A stretch of 64,000 nt of DNA from Limimaricola hongkongensis DSM 17492 (lineage in GTDB: Bacteria; Pseudomonadota; Alphaproteobacteria; Rhodobacterales; Rhodobacteraceae): contig NZ_KK088648.1 in assembly GCF_000600975.2 (NCBI RefSeq), forward strand, positions 62,001 to 126,000. The letters are read 5' to 3'. This document shows, piece after piece, positions 43,229-53,142 of this stretch. Under the pieces are notes generated by a model. That model ran no database searches, had not been told where the DNA came from, and saw only the letters and a list, made by a program, of their open reading frames with translations. Each line of letters starts with the position of its first letter. The first letter of the stretch is position 1. The position numbers and the translations under genes were made by a program.

Positions 43229-45342
43229 TCCGTCGCCTGATCACGGCCCTGGTCGGGCTCGCGCCCGCCTTCGCACCCCTGCCCGCCGCGGCCCAGGGCC
43301 TCGCGCAGCTCGTGGCCGACAGCGTCACCGTCACCGCGGATGAGACGCTCGTGGCGCGCGGCAATGTCGAGGCCTTCTACGACGGCACCCGGCTCTCCGC
43401 CGCCGCCATCGCCTATGACCGGGCCGCCGACCGGCTCAACGTCACCGGGCCGATCCTGATCACCACCCCCGAGGGCGAGGTCTTCACCGCCCGCGCCGCC
43501 GAGCTCAGCCCGCAGCTCGAGGCCGGGCTGCTGCGCGGCGCGCGGCTGGTGCTCGACCGGCAGCTGCAGCTTGCCGCCCACCGGATCGACCGCACCGGCG
43601 ACGGGATCACCGCGCTCACCCGCACCGCCGCCACCTCCTGCCGGGTCTGCGGCGGCGGCCCGCCCTTGTGGGAAATCCGCGCCGCCCGCGTCGTGCATGA
43701 CGAAGAGGCGCGCCAGCTCTATTTCGACGATGCCAGCTTTCACATCCGCGGCGTGCCGGTGATGTGGCTGCCGCGGATGCGGCTGCCCGACCCGACGCTG
43801 GAACGCGCCTCGGGGCTTCTGGTGCCACAGCTGTTTTCCTCGGACACGCTCGGGTTCGGGGTGCAGCTACCTTACTTCGTGCGGCTCGGCGGGCGCCGCG
43901 ACCTGACCGTGACGCCGTGGATCGCCACCGGCGCGCGCAATCTCGAACTGCGCTACCGGCAGGCGTTCCGCAACGGCTGGACCGAGATCGAGACCCATCT
44001 GAGCGAGGACGACAACCGCGCCGGGCCGCGCTACGCGCTGCTGGCCGAGGGCGCCTTTGCGCTGCCGCGCGACATCCGGCTCGAATTCGACATCGAGGCG
44101 GTCTCCGACGATGCCTTCCTGCTCGATTACGACCTGTCGGACCAGGACCGGCTCGACAGCAGCCTGCGCGCCTACCGGTTTCGGGATGACGGCTACGCTC
44201 TGGCCGAGATCACCTATTTCGAAAGCCTGCGCGAAGCCGAGGCCAGCGCCTCGCTGCCGCCGCTCGTGGCCCGGCTCGAACGCGAAAAGGTGCTGACGCC
44301 CGGCATCGGCGGACGCCTGACGCTGCGGGCCGATGCGGATGCGCTGTGGCGCGACGGCACCGGCGCCGAGGCGTCCCGCGACGTCGCCCGCATCGGTCTC
44401 TCGGCGGATTGGCACGGCGCCGGGCTGGTCGGGCCGGGCCTGCTCGTCGATACCGCGCTGCGGGTCGGCGCGGATGGCTATGCCGTCTCGGACGACCCGG
44501 CGCAGGACACGGCGCAGACGCGCCTGTCGCAGGCCGCGGGCGTCACGCTGCGCTGGCCGCTCTTGCGCCGCGAAGGCCCGGCCAGCGGCGCGACCCAGAT
44601 CGTCGAGCCGGTGGCGAGCCTTGCCTATGCCGGGGTGCAGGGCGACACGGTGCCCAACGAGGACAGCAAGCTGATCGAGTTCGACGCCACGACGCTGCAC
44701 GCGCTCGACCGGCTGCCGGGCGAGGATCTCGTCGAGGAAGGTCTCAGCGCCGGGCTCGGGCTGCGCTGGAGCCGGATCGACAGCGCGGGCCGGACCCTGT
44801 CGCTGCAGGGCGGGCGGCTGTTTCGCGACCGGGTCCAGCCGGAGCTGTTCGACAATTCGGACCTGTCGCAGCGCCGCTCCGACTGGCTCGTCTCCAGCAG
44901 CCTCGATTTCGGCACCGGCGCCGGGGTGGAACTGACCGCCAGCTTCGACGACGCGCTCGACATCTCGGGGGCCGAGGCGCGCGTGGCGCTGGAACAGGCG
45001 CAGTTCGATCTGAGCGCCGCCTATCTGTGGCTGGAGCCGGACGTGGCCGAGGGCTTCGACGAACGCATCACCGAAACCGCGCTCGACACCACGCTCCGCT
45101 TCGGGCCGCGCTGGAGCCTTTCGGCGCAGGCCCGCTACGACATCGCCGCCGAAGCCCCCGTGCGCGCCGAGTTCGGCGTCGGCTGGCGCAACGAATGCGT
45201 CACGGTGGACCTTTCCGCATCGCGCCGCTACACCGACACGCAGGACGTGGACCCCTCCACGAGCTTTGGCCTGTCGGTCAACCTGAGCGGGTTTTCCGCG
45301 GGCCGGCCGGCTGTCGCGGCCGCCGGGCGCTGCGAGGGGTGA
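43225..45342 (+). CDS. lptD: LPS assembly outer-membrane protein LptD
   Basis: Outer-membrane beta-barrel that receives LPS from the Lpt bridge and inserts it in the outer leaflet. The 705 residues carry a signal peptide ending near residue 24 (PLPAAAQG), an N-terminal OstA-like jellyroll (VADSVTVTADETLVARGNVE, LSAAAIAYDRAADRLNVTG) and a long barrel region. A cysteine pair SCRVCGGG sits near residue 140 and two more cysteines lie toward the end (NECVTVDLS, AGRCEG), suitable for inter-domain disulfides. It is followed directly by surA, whose product chaperones outer-membrane proteins such as LptD. Confidence 0.93.
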   Translation: MIRRLITALVGLAPAFAPLPAAAQGLAQLVADSVTVTADETLVARGNVEAFYDGTRLSAAAIAYDRAADRLNVTGPILITTPEGEVFTARAAELSPQLEAGLLRGARLVLDRQLQLAAHRIDRTGDGITALTRTAATSCRVCGGGPPLWEIRAARVVHDEEARQLYFDDASFHIRGVPVMWLPRMRLPDPTLERASGLLVPQLFSSDTLGFGVQLPYFVRLGGRRDLTVTPWIATGARNLELRYRQAFRNGWTEIETHLSEDDNRAGPRYALLAEGAFALPRDIRLEFDIEAVSDDAFLLDYDLSDQDRLDSSLRAYRFRDDGYALAEITYFESLREAEASASLPPLVARLEREKVLTPGIGGRLTLRADADALWRDGTGAEASRDVARIGLSADWHGAGLVGPGLLVDTALRVGADGYAVSDDPAQDTAQTRLSQAAGVTLRWPLLRREGPASGATQIVEPVASLAYAGVQGDTVPNEDSKLIEFDATTLHALDRLPGEDLVEEGLSAGLGLRWSRIDSAGRTLSLQGGRLFRDRVQPELFDNSDLSQRRSDWLVSSSLDFGTGAGVELTASFDDALDISGAEARVALEQAQFDLSAAYLWLEPDVAEGFDERITETALDTTLRFGPRWSLSAQARYDIAAEAPVRAEFGVGWRNECVTVDLSASRRYTDTQDVDPSTSFGLSVNLSGFSAGRPAVAAAGRCEG

Positions 45343-46587
45343 TGCGGACGGATCGGACGAGGATGGGAGCCGGGATGCGGGCTTTGGATTTCGTGAAGGC
45401 GGCGGTGATCGCCACCGCCCTCGCCGCGCCGATGGGCGCCGCGGCACAGGGGCTTTTTGCCCCCGCGATCACGGTGAACGGCGCCGCCGTCACCAATTAC
45501 GAGCTGGACCAACGCGCCAGGCTGCTCGCCGCGTTCAACACGCCCGGCGACACCGCCGCCGAGGCGCGCCGCCAGCTGGTCGAGGAAAAACTCAAGCTTC
45601 AGGAGCTTGACCGCGCCGGCATGCAGCTCACCGACGAAGGGCTCGAAACCGCGATGGCCGAATTCGCGCAGCGCGCCGATCTGTCGCTCGACGCCTTCGT
45701 CGCGCAGCTCGCGGGTCAGGGCATCGCGCGCGAAACGCTGCGCGATTTCGTGAAGGTCAACGCCTCGTGGCGCGACTATGTCCGCCGCCGCTACGGCAGC
45801 GGCGTCGAAATCTCCGACGCCGAGATCGACGCCGAGCTGGCCAAGACCGGCGGCCCGGACGCGGTCGAGCTGCTGCTGTCGGAGATCATCATCCCCGCGC
45901 CGCCGCCGCGCGCCGCCGCCGCACAGGCCCGCGCCGAACAGATTTCCCGTCTGCGCTCCACCGCCGCCTTCGAGGCGCAGGCCCGCGAGGTGTCGGCCCT
46001 GCCGACCCGCGAACAGGGCGGCCGGCTCGACTGGCTGCCGCTGAGCAACTATCCCGCCGGGCTGCGCGGCCTGCTGCTGTCGCTGGAGCCGGGCGAGGTG
46101 ACGCCGCCGATCCCGATCCGCAACGGCGTGGCGCTGTTCCAGCTGCGCGACATCCGCGAGGCGCCGCAGGCCCCCGCCGCAGATCGCCGAGATCGACTAT
46201 GCCCAGTTCGCCATCCCCGGCGCGGGCACCGCCGAGGCGCTGGCCGAGGCGCGCCGCGTCGCCGGGCTGACCGACACCTGCGACGATCTCTACGGCGTGG
46301 CGAAGGACCTGCCCGAGGAGCGGCTGGTGCGGCGCAGCGTGGCGCCCTCGGCGCTGCCGCGCGATCTCGGGCTCGAACTGGCGCGGCTCGACCGCAACGA
46401 GGCGGCGTGGAACCTGAGCGAGGATGGCACGCTGTTCTTCACCATGCTGTGTTCGCGCACCCCGGTCGCGGCGCAGGGCGCCGATCGCGACGCGGTGCGC
46501 AACCAGCTCGTCGGCCAGAAACTTTCGGCCCGCGCCGACATCCTGCTCGCCGAGCTGGAGGCGCAGGCCCGCATCGTGCCGCAATGA
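45342..46587 (+). pseudogene. surA: Periplasmic peptidyl-prolyl isomerase SurA, broken by a +1 frameshift
   Basis: Periplasmic chaperone/parvulin for outer-membrane proteins. The N-terminal half has a signal peptide (ALAAPMGAAAQG), the SurA_N segment ITVNGAAVTNYELDQRARLL and RRQLVEEKLKLQELDRAG, then a parvulin domain (RLDWLPLSNYPAGLRGLLLS, GVALFQLRDIREAP). After EAPQAP the frame breaks; the continuation QIAEIDYAQFAIPG...DTCDDLYGVAKDLPEERLV runs one frame over to the pdxA overlap. The total of 1246 nt is 3n+1, and one C too many in the run at 46172-46176 explains it. In the frame as given the 5' part would read through into unrelated sequence. Confidence 0.86.
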
Positions 46588-47555
46588 CCCCGATCGCGAT
46601 CTCCTGCGGCGAGCCCGCGGGCATCGGCCCGGAGATCGCGGCCCGCGCCTGGGAAAGGCTGCGCGGTGAGATCCCGCTGCTGTGGCTCGGCGATCCGCGC
46701 CATTTGCCCGACGCGGTGCCGTGGCAGGCGGTGGACGACGCGGCGCAGGCCGCTCCTGTGTCGGCCACGGCCCTGCCCGTGCTCGCGCGCGATTTCGGGC
46801 CGCCCGCCGTGCCCGGCGCGCCCGACCCGGCCCATGCCCAGGGCGTGATCGACGCGATCCGCGACGGCGTCGACCTCGTGCGCTCCGGCGCCTGCGCGGC
46901 CCTGTGCACCGCGCCGATCCACAAGGCGGCGCTGATCGACGGCGCGAGTTTCGCCCATCCCGGCCATACCGAATACCTCGCCGCGCTCGCGGGCACGGAC
47001 GAGGTCGTGATGATGCTCGCCTGCGAAGCGCTGCGCGTCGTACCGACGACCATCCACGTGCCGCTCGCGCAGGTGCCCGCGCGGTTGACGCCCGACCTGT
47101 TGGAGCGCACGATCCGCATCACCCGCGACGCGCTGATCCGCGATTTCGGCGTGGCCGCGCCACGGCTCGCCATCGCCGGTCTCAACCCGCATGCGGGCGA
47201 GGACGGCAAGATGGGCGGTGAGGAAATCGCCATGATCACGCCGCTTCTCGACCGGCTGCGGGGCGAGGGGTTCGACCTTGCGGGGCCGATGTCGGCCGAC
47301 ACCATGTTCCATGCGGCGGCGCGCGCCACCTATGACGCGGCGATCTGCATGTATCACGACCAGGCGCTGATCCCGATCAAGACCATCGATTTCTCGGGCG
47401 GCGTCAACGTCACGCTCGGCCTGCCCTTCATCCGCACCTCGCCCGATCACGGCACCGCCTTCGGCATCGCCGGAAAGGGGCTCGCCGATCCGTCATCGAT
47501 GATCGCGGCGATCCGCATGGCGGCGGATATGGCGCAGGCGCGCGGGCCGCGCTAG
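46584..47555 (+). CDS. pdxA: 4-hydroxythreonine-4-phosphate dehydrogenase
   Basis: NAD-dependent enzyme of the DXP-dependent pyridoxal 5'-phosphate pathway. The 323 residues start MTPIAISCGEPAGIGPEIAA and contain TAPIHKAALIDGASFAHPGH, with a metal-binding histidine, GLNPHAGEDGKMGGEE, YDAAICMYHDQALIPIK and GLPFIRTSPDHGTAFGIAG. The ATG overlaps the last bases of surA (ATGA), confirming where the true surA frame ends. PLP made here is the cofactor of BioA, BioF and both cysteine desulfurases in this window. Confidence 0.96.
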   Translation: MTPIAISCGEPAGIGPEIAARAWERLRGEIPLLWLGDPRHLPDAVPWQAVDDAAQAAPVSATALPVLARDFGPPAVPGAPDPAHAQGVIDAIRDGVDLVRSGACAALCTAPIHKAALIDGASFAHPGHTEYLAALAGTDEVVMMLACEALRVVPTTIHVPLAQVPARLTPDLLERTIRITRDALIRDFGVAAPRLAIAGLNPHAGEDGKMGGEEIAMITPLLDRLRGEGFDLAGPMSADTMFHAAARATYDAAICMYHDQALIPIKTIDFSGGVNVTLGLPFIRTSPDHGTAFGIAGKGLADPSSMIAAIRMAADMAQARGPR

Positions 47556-47588
47556 ACGGGCGGCACGGCGGGCCCCGAGCGGCGCGCC

Positions 47589-47613
47589 ATGCGTATTTTT
47601 GGAATGGTGAAAC
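47589..47613 (+). repeat. Dispersed GCGTATTT repeat at rsmA 5' end
   Basis: ATGCGTATTTTTGGAATGGT followed by GAAAC, a strong copy of the family, placed between pdxA and rsmA. Translated in frame with rsmA it gives MRIFGMVK, which can mislead start calling. Confidence 0.75.
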
Positions 47614-47624
47614 AGGAGCGCGTC

Positions 47625-48470
47625 ATGGCCGCCATCGACGATCTGCCCCCGCTGCGCGAGGTGATCGAAACCCACGGCCTGCGCGCCAAGAAGACACTGG
47701 GACAGAATTTCCTTCTGGATCTCAACCTCACCGCGCGGATCGCGCGGGCGGCGGGCGATCTTCAAGGGTCGGACATCCTCGAAATCGGGCCCGGTCCCGG
47801 CGGGCTGACGCGCGGGCTTCTGGCCGAGGGCGCGCGCCGCGTGCTCGCGATCGAAAAGGACGGGCGCTGCATGCCGGCGCTGGCCGAGATCGCGGCGCAT
47901 TACCCCGGACGGCTGCAGGTGATCGAGGGCGACGCGCTCGAGGTCGACCCGCTGGCCCATCTGACGCCGCCGATCCGGGTGGCGGCGAACCTGCCCTACA
48001 ATGTCGGCACCGAGCTTCTGGTGCGCTGGCTCACGCCCAAAGACTGGCCGCCCTTCTGGGAAAGCCTGACGCTGATGTTCCAGCGCGAGGTGGCCGAGCG
48101 GATCGTCGCGACGCCCGGCTCCAAGGCCTATGGGCGTCTCGCCATCCTCGCCCAGTGGCGGGCGAATGCGCGCATCGTGCTCGACCTGCCGCCGCAGGCC
48201 TTCGTGCCCGCACCCAAGGTGTCCTCGGCGGTGGTGCATCTCACCGCCCTGCCCGAGCCGCGCTTCCCGGCCGATCCGGCCGTGCTCTCGCGTGTCGTGG
48301 CGGCGGGCTTCAACCAGCGGCGCAAGATGCTGCGCGCCTCGCTCAAGGGCGTGGCGCCGGGGATCGAGGATCACCTCGCCGCCGCCGGCATCGCGCCGAC
48401 CGAGCGGGCCGAACGGGTCGGGCTCGAAGCGTGGTGCGCGCTGGCCCGGTCGGTCGCCGCGGCACGCTGA
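47625..48470 (+). CDS. rsmA: 16S rRNA (adenine1518-N6/adenine1519-N6)-dimethyltransferase
   Basis: KsgA-type enzyme that dimethylates two adenines near the 3' end of 16S rRNA late in 30S assembly. The 281 residues start [20 protein letters not shown], then [20 protein letters not shown], the SAM loop [30 protein letters not shown] (NLPY catalytic motif) and [14 protein letters not shown]. The start is ATG 47625, preceded by AGGAG; the in-frame ATG at 47589 lies in a dispersed repeat and is rejected. It closes the lptF-to-rsmA run and is followed by an intrinsic terminator. Confidence 0.95.
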   Translation: MAAIDDLPPLREVIETHGLRAKKTLGQNFLLDLNLTARIARAAGDLQGSDILEIGPGPGGLTRGLLAEGARRVLAIEKDGRCMPALAEIAAHYPGRLQVIEGDALEVDPLAHLTPPIRVAANLPYNVGTELLVRWLTPKDWPPFWESLTLMFQREVAERIVATPGSKAYGRLAILAQWRANARIVLDLPPQAFVPAPKVSSAVVHLTALPEPRFPADPAVLSRVVAAGFNQRRKMLRASLKGVAPGIEDHLAAAGIAPTERAERVGLEAWCALARSVAAAR

Positions 48471-48472
48471 CG

Positions 48473-48509
48473 AAAAAGGCGGCACCCGCAGAGGGCGCCG
48501 CCTTTTTTC
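48473..48509 (+). terminator. Rho-independent terminator of rsmA
   Basis: Stem AAAAAGGCGGC / GCCGCCTTTTTT with an imperfect inner part and a run of six T, directly after the rsmA stop. Confidence 0.9.
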
Positions 48510-48528
48510 TTCGACGTCGACGGAGCGC

Positions 48529-49164
48529 CTACTCGGCGGCTTCGGCCGAGTCGCTTTCCGTCTTGGCCGGGGCCTTGGGCTTGCGGGCGCGCGGCGCGGG
48601 CTTCTCCCCATCGGGCGTGTCGCGCTTCACGCGCGGCTTGCGCGCGCGCTTGGGCTTTTCGGCCTCGGCGGCCTGCGGCTCCTGAGCGGGGATCTCGCGC
48701 CCGGTTTCGCGGGTTTCGGGCGTCTCGACGATATCGGCGGCGCTGTCTTCGCGGCGCGGCTCGCGCGCGGGCTCGGGGGCTTGCTGGGTCTGCTGCGCCT
48801 CTTCCTGCGCCCGCAGCCGGGCGGCGCGTTCGCGGTCACGCTCGGCCTGGCGGTCGCGCTCGGCCTGCCGCTCGCGGTTCTGCGCCTCGGCCTCCTCGCG
48901 CTTGGCCTCGATCTCCTTTTGCGCCTCGGCCAGCATTCTCAGGTAATGCTCGGCATGCTGGGCAAAGTTCTCGGCGGCGACGCGGTCGCCCGACAGCTGC
49001 GCGTCGCGGTGCAGCTGGGTGTATTTCTCGATGATCTGCTGCGGCGTGCCGCGCACCTTCCCGTCCGGGCCCGAACTGTCGAACACGCGGTTGACGATGT
49101 TGCCACCCGAGGGACGGTTGTTGCGGTTCTTGTTGCCGCGCGAGCGTGACTTCGATGATCTCAT
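48529..49164 (-). CDS. DUF4167 domain protein
   Basis: Highly charged protein of 211 residues. The N-terminus RSSKSRSRGNKNRNNRPSGG is arginine-rich, then the DUF4167 core follows: NRVFDSSGPDGKVRGTPQQI and EKYTQLHRDAQLSGDRVAAE, NFAQHAEHYLRMLAEA. The second half is a predicted coiled coil (REEAEAQNRERQAERDRQAE) and a low-complexity K/P/A-rich tail. Nucleic-acid or ribosome binding is suggested by composition only. It is next to prmC and prfA on the same strand but 220 nt from prmC. Confidence 0.85.
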   Translation of the reverse strand: MRSSKSRSRGNKNRNNRPSGGNIVNRVFDSSGPDGKVRGTPQQIIEKYTQLHRDAQLSGDRVAAENFAQHAEHYLRMLAEAQKEIEAKREEAEAQNRERQAERDRQAERDRERAARLRAQEEAQQTQQAPEPAREPRREDSAADIVETPETRETGREIPAQEPQAAEAEKPKRARKPRVKRDTPDGEKPAPRARKPKAPAKTESDSAEAAE

Positions 49165-49386
49165 GTGATTCTTCGGTTCCGGCCTGGCTCAGGCGTTGCG
49201 CTTGTGCCCCGGTCTGCGCGCGCGATGCGCGCTGCTGCGACGTCGGGGCCTGCGATGATCTGGCAGCGTGTCGGGGCTTGAAGGCGCTTGCGCCTTCCTC
49301 CGTCCGATGCCTAGGACTAACCATGCGAGGCGGGGTGGAGCAAGCAGAAACTGCCCGATCCACGCAAAACGCGGGTTTTTCCGCGC

Positions 49387-50249
49387 TCAGAACCCCGATT
49401 GCGGCAATCCCAGCACGATCACCCGGTCGCGCCCGTCAAGATCGGGGATGAGCGCGACCGGCGCGAACCCCCGCGCCACGGCAAGCCCGCCCACCGCCTC
49501 GGCCTGCTCCGCGCCAAGCTCCATCACCAGCCGACCGCCCGGCGCCAGCACCCGCGCGGCGCCATCGAGGATCGCGCGGTAGCATGACAGCCCGTCCGCC
49601 CCGTCGGTCAGCGCGCCCTCGGGCTCCCAGTCGCGCACCTCTGGCGCGAGATCCGCCATTTCGCCGCGCGCGATATAGGGCGGGTTCGACACCACGAGAT
49701 CGAACATGCCCTCGACCCGGCTGACCCAGTCCGACACCGAGATATGCGCCCGGTCGGCAAGCCCCAGCGCCCGCGCGTTCTCGCGCGCCACCGCGCAGGC
49801 GGCCTCGGACACATCGACGCCCACCCCGCGCGCATCCGGCATTTCCGCCAGCAACGTCAGCAGGATGCAGCCCGATCCCACGCCAAGATCGAGCACGTGG
49901 CCGAACGGTTCGGACAGCGCCGCCTCGACCAGCATCTCGGTTTCGGGGCGCGGGTCGAGCACGTCGCGCGTCACCTTGAAGCGACGGCCATAGAAGGCCC
50001 GGCTGCCGGTCAGGTGCGACACCGGTTCGCGCGCGCAGCGCCGCGCCACCAGCGCCTCGAACGCCTCGAGCTTCGCGCCGTCGATCGGCTCGGGCAGCAC
50101 CAGCGTCAGCCGCCCCGGATCGACGCCGACCGCATGCGAAAACAGCCGCCGCGCGTCGCGGCCCGGATCGGGCACCCCGGCCTCGGCCAGCCGCCGCGTT
50201 GCCGCGAACAGCGCCGCCGAACCGGTCAGCGGGCCCGCGGGCAGCGGGC

Positions 50250-50253
<4 letters not shown>
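49387..50253 (-). CDS. prmC: Peptide chain release factor N5-glutamine methyltransferase
   Basis: Methylates the glutamine of the GGQ motif in release factors, raising their activity. The 288 residues carry the N-terminal helical domain, [29 protein letters not shown], the SAM loop DLGVGSGCI (122-130) and the catalytic NPPY (190-193). The start overlaps the prfA stop by 4 nt (ATGA), so the enzyme and its substrate are translated together. Confidence 0.96.
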
Positions 50254-51305
<1,052 letters not shown>

Positions 51306-51347
51306 GGATCACCCATCCTCCATCGCCCCGGACGCGTCAAGTGACGC

Positions 51348-51845
51348 TCAGCGGCGCGGCAACCGCTCGGACAGCGCCGCCATCCACGCCTCGACCCGTT
51401 TGCGATTGACGCCCATGTCCGACACGCCGAACCGGTTGCGCGCCCAGATCATCAGCGCCGCCCCCCCCGATTCAGGCACCGCCTTGACGCTGGTATAATC
51501 GGGAAACCCGATCAGGGCCGAACGCGTCACATAGGTCGCGCGCCCCTCTGCCGGGCTTTCGAACAAAAGCGTCGTGCGCGGCGTGGCGCGCGCGATTTCG
51601 TCGAAGGCCGACAGCAGCGTCGCGGGATCGGTCGCAAAGACCGGCGGCGCGGCATGGGCCGGGCCGGTGCGCACCAGCCAACCGCCCTGCTTAGGCTTCA
51701 CCGGCACCTGCGCCACCTCCATGGGGTCGACATGCCAGCGATCGGCATCCGAGGGCGCGACCCGCACCCATGTCAGCGGCACGGCCGCGGCGACCAGTGC
51801 AGATACAGTCAGAATAGCCATTTTCTTCAATGCCTTGCCTATCAA
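51348..51845 (-). CDS. DUF1499 domain protein
   Basis: Protein of 165 residues with an N-terminal hydrophobic segment (MAILTVSALVAAAVPLTWV) that anchors or exports it, and a DUF1499 core: DEIARATPRTTLLFESPAEG, ATYVTRSALIGFPDYTSVKA, then GAALMIWARNRFGVSDMGVN and RKRVEAWMAAL. Family members are short periplasmic proteins of unknown function. It lies 42 nt downstream of prfA on the same strand as the M20 gene. Confidence 0.84.
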   Translation of the reverse strand: MIGKALKKMAILTVSALVAAAVPLTWVRVAPSDADRWHVDPMEVAQVPVKPKQGGWLVRTGPAHAAPPVFATDPATLLSAFDEIARATPRTTLLFESPAEGRATYVTRSALIGFPDYTSVKAVPESGGAALMIWARNRFGVSDMGVNRKRVEAWMAALSERLPRR

Positions 51846-51919
51846 ACTTCCGGCGCGCCCAAGGCGCGGCTTTCCCCAGCCGAACGTCTTGGGCGACGCC
51901 GCGTTCCCACCTGCGGCGC

Positions 51920-53080
51920 TCAGCCGCGCGCGGGCTGCGCCCGTTCGACCAGCCGCGCGAAGAAGGACGCGCCATAAGGCGCGGTGTCGTCGTTGAAATC
52001 ATATTCGGGGTGATGCACCCCGGCCGTGTCGCCATTGCCGATGAAGAGATAGGCGCCGGGCCGCGCCTCGAGCATGAAGGAAAAATCCTCGGCCCCCATG
52101 GCGCGCGGGCTGTCGGGAGCGCTGGCAAGGCCCACTTCGCCCGCCACCTCGGCCGCGAATTCTGCGCGGCCCGCGTCATTGATCGTCGCCGGGTAGCCGA
52201 GATTGTAGTCGAGATCGGCGCGCACGCCGTAGGCCATGCCCTGTCCTTCGCAGATCTCGCGCATGCGGCGCATCACCATCGCCTGCACGCCTTTATCGAA
52301 GCTGCGCACCGTGCCGTTGATCCAGGCGGTCGCGGGGATCACGTTGTCGGCGCTGCCGGTGTGGATCTGCGTGACCGAGATCACCAGATCCTCGCGCGCA
52401 TCGTGGTTGCGGCTCACGATGGTCTGGATCGCGGTGACGATGCCGCAGGCGGCGACGACCGGGTCGGTCGCGTCCTGCGGCATGGCGCCATGCCCGCCCT
52501 TGCCGGTCACGGTGATGGTGAAATCATCCACCGCCGCCATGATCGCGCCGGGCGCGGTGCGAAAATGGCCCACCGGCAGGCCCGGCTCGTTGTGCAGCGC
52601 ATAGACCTCGCCGATGCCGAACCGCTCCATCACGCCCTCCTCGACCATGACGCCGGCGCCGCCGCCGCCCTCTTCGGCGGGCTGGAAGATCAGCGCGACG
52701 GTCCCTGCGAAATTGCGCGTCTCGGCAAGGTATTTCGCCGCTCCGAGCAGCATGGTGGTGTGGCCGTCATGGCCGCAGCCATGCATCGCGCCGATGTTGG
52801 CCGAGGCATGCGGCAGGCCGGTCTCTTCGTCCATCGGCAGCGCGTCCATGTCGGCGCGCAGCCCGATCACCGGGCCGTCGCCGCGACCACGGATCAGCGC
52901 CACGACGCCCGATGTGGCGATGCCCTCGTGGATCTCGTCGACGCCGAACTCACGCAGCCTGGCCGCGATGAACGCCGCCGTCTCGTGGCAGTCGAACCCG
53001 ACCTCGGGCGCGGCGTGAAGCTGGCGGCGCCAGCCCTGCATTTCTTGCGTGAAATCGGCGATGCGATTGACGACGGGCAT
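51920..53080 (-). CDS. M20-family amidohydrolase (hippurate hydrolase/aminoacylase-like)
   Basis: Metal-dependent peptidase/amidase of 386 residues. It starts MPVVNRIADFTQEMQGWRRQ, LHAAPEVGFDCHETAAFIAA, then GLRADMDALPMDEETGLPHA and the metal-binding MHGCGHDGHTTMLLGAA. IFQPAEEGGGGAGVM carries the catalytic glutamate pair, and a dimerisation domain TVTGKGGHGAMPQDATDPV follows. The start 53080 was chosen because sequence upstream is arginine/proline-rich. The exact amide substrate (N-acyl amino acid, hippurate) is not known. It is divergent from mazG across about 60 nt. Confidence 0.92.
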   Translation of the reverse strand: MPVVNRIADFTQEMQGWRRQLHAAPEVGFDCHETAAFIAARLREFGVDEIHEGIATSGVVALIRGRGDGPVIGLRADMDALPMDEETGLPHASANIGAMHGCGHDGHTTMLLGAAKYLAETRNFAGTVALIFQPAEEGGGGAGVMVEEGVMERFGIGEVYALHNEPGLPVGHFRTAPGAIMAAVDDFTITVTGKGGHGAMPQDATDPVVAACGIVTAIQTIVSRNHDAREDLVISVTQIHTGSADNVIPATAWINGTVRSFDKGVQAMVMRRMREICEGQGMAYGVRADLDYNLGYPATINDAGRAEFAAEVAGEVGLASAPDSPRAMGAEDFSFMLEARPGAYLFIGNGDTAGVHHPEYDFNDDTAPYGASFFARLVERAQPARG

Positions 53081-53142
53081 GGCTGGCGCTCCGGGCTTTG
53101 AAATCCTAGCCTGCGGCTTGCCACCGACAGGAGCCACGCGCA

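Noticed and set aside
46165-46190. Programmed ribosomal frameshift in surA
   Set aside because: No slippery heptamer with a downstream structure is evident, and three other genes show the same +1 defect at C/G runs, so a technical cause is more likely.
44346-47555. A 1069-codon open frame that looks like a SurA-PdxA fusion
   Set aside because: It joins an out-of-frame part of lptD, the 5' half of surA, a shifted part of surA and pdxA. The pdxA ATG overlaps the true surA stop, and the shift is explained by one extra C.
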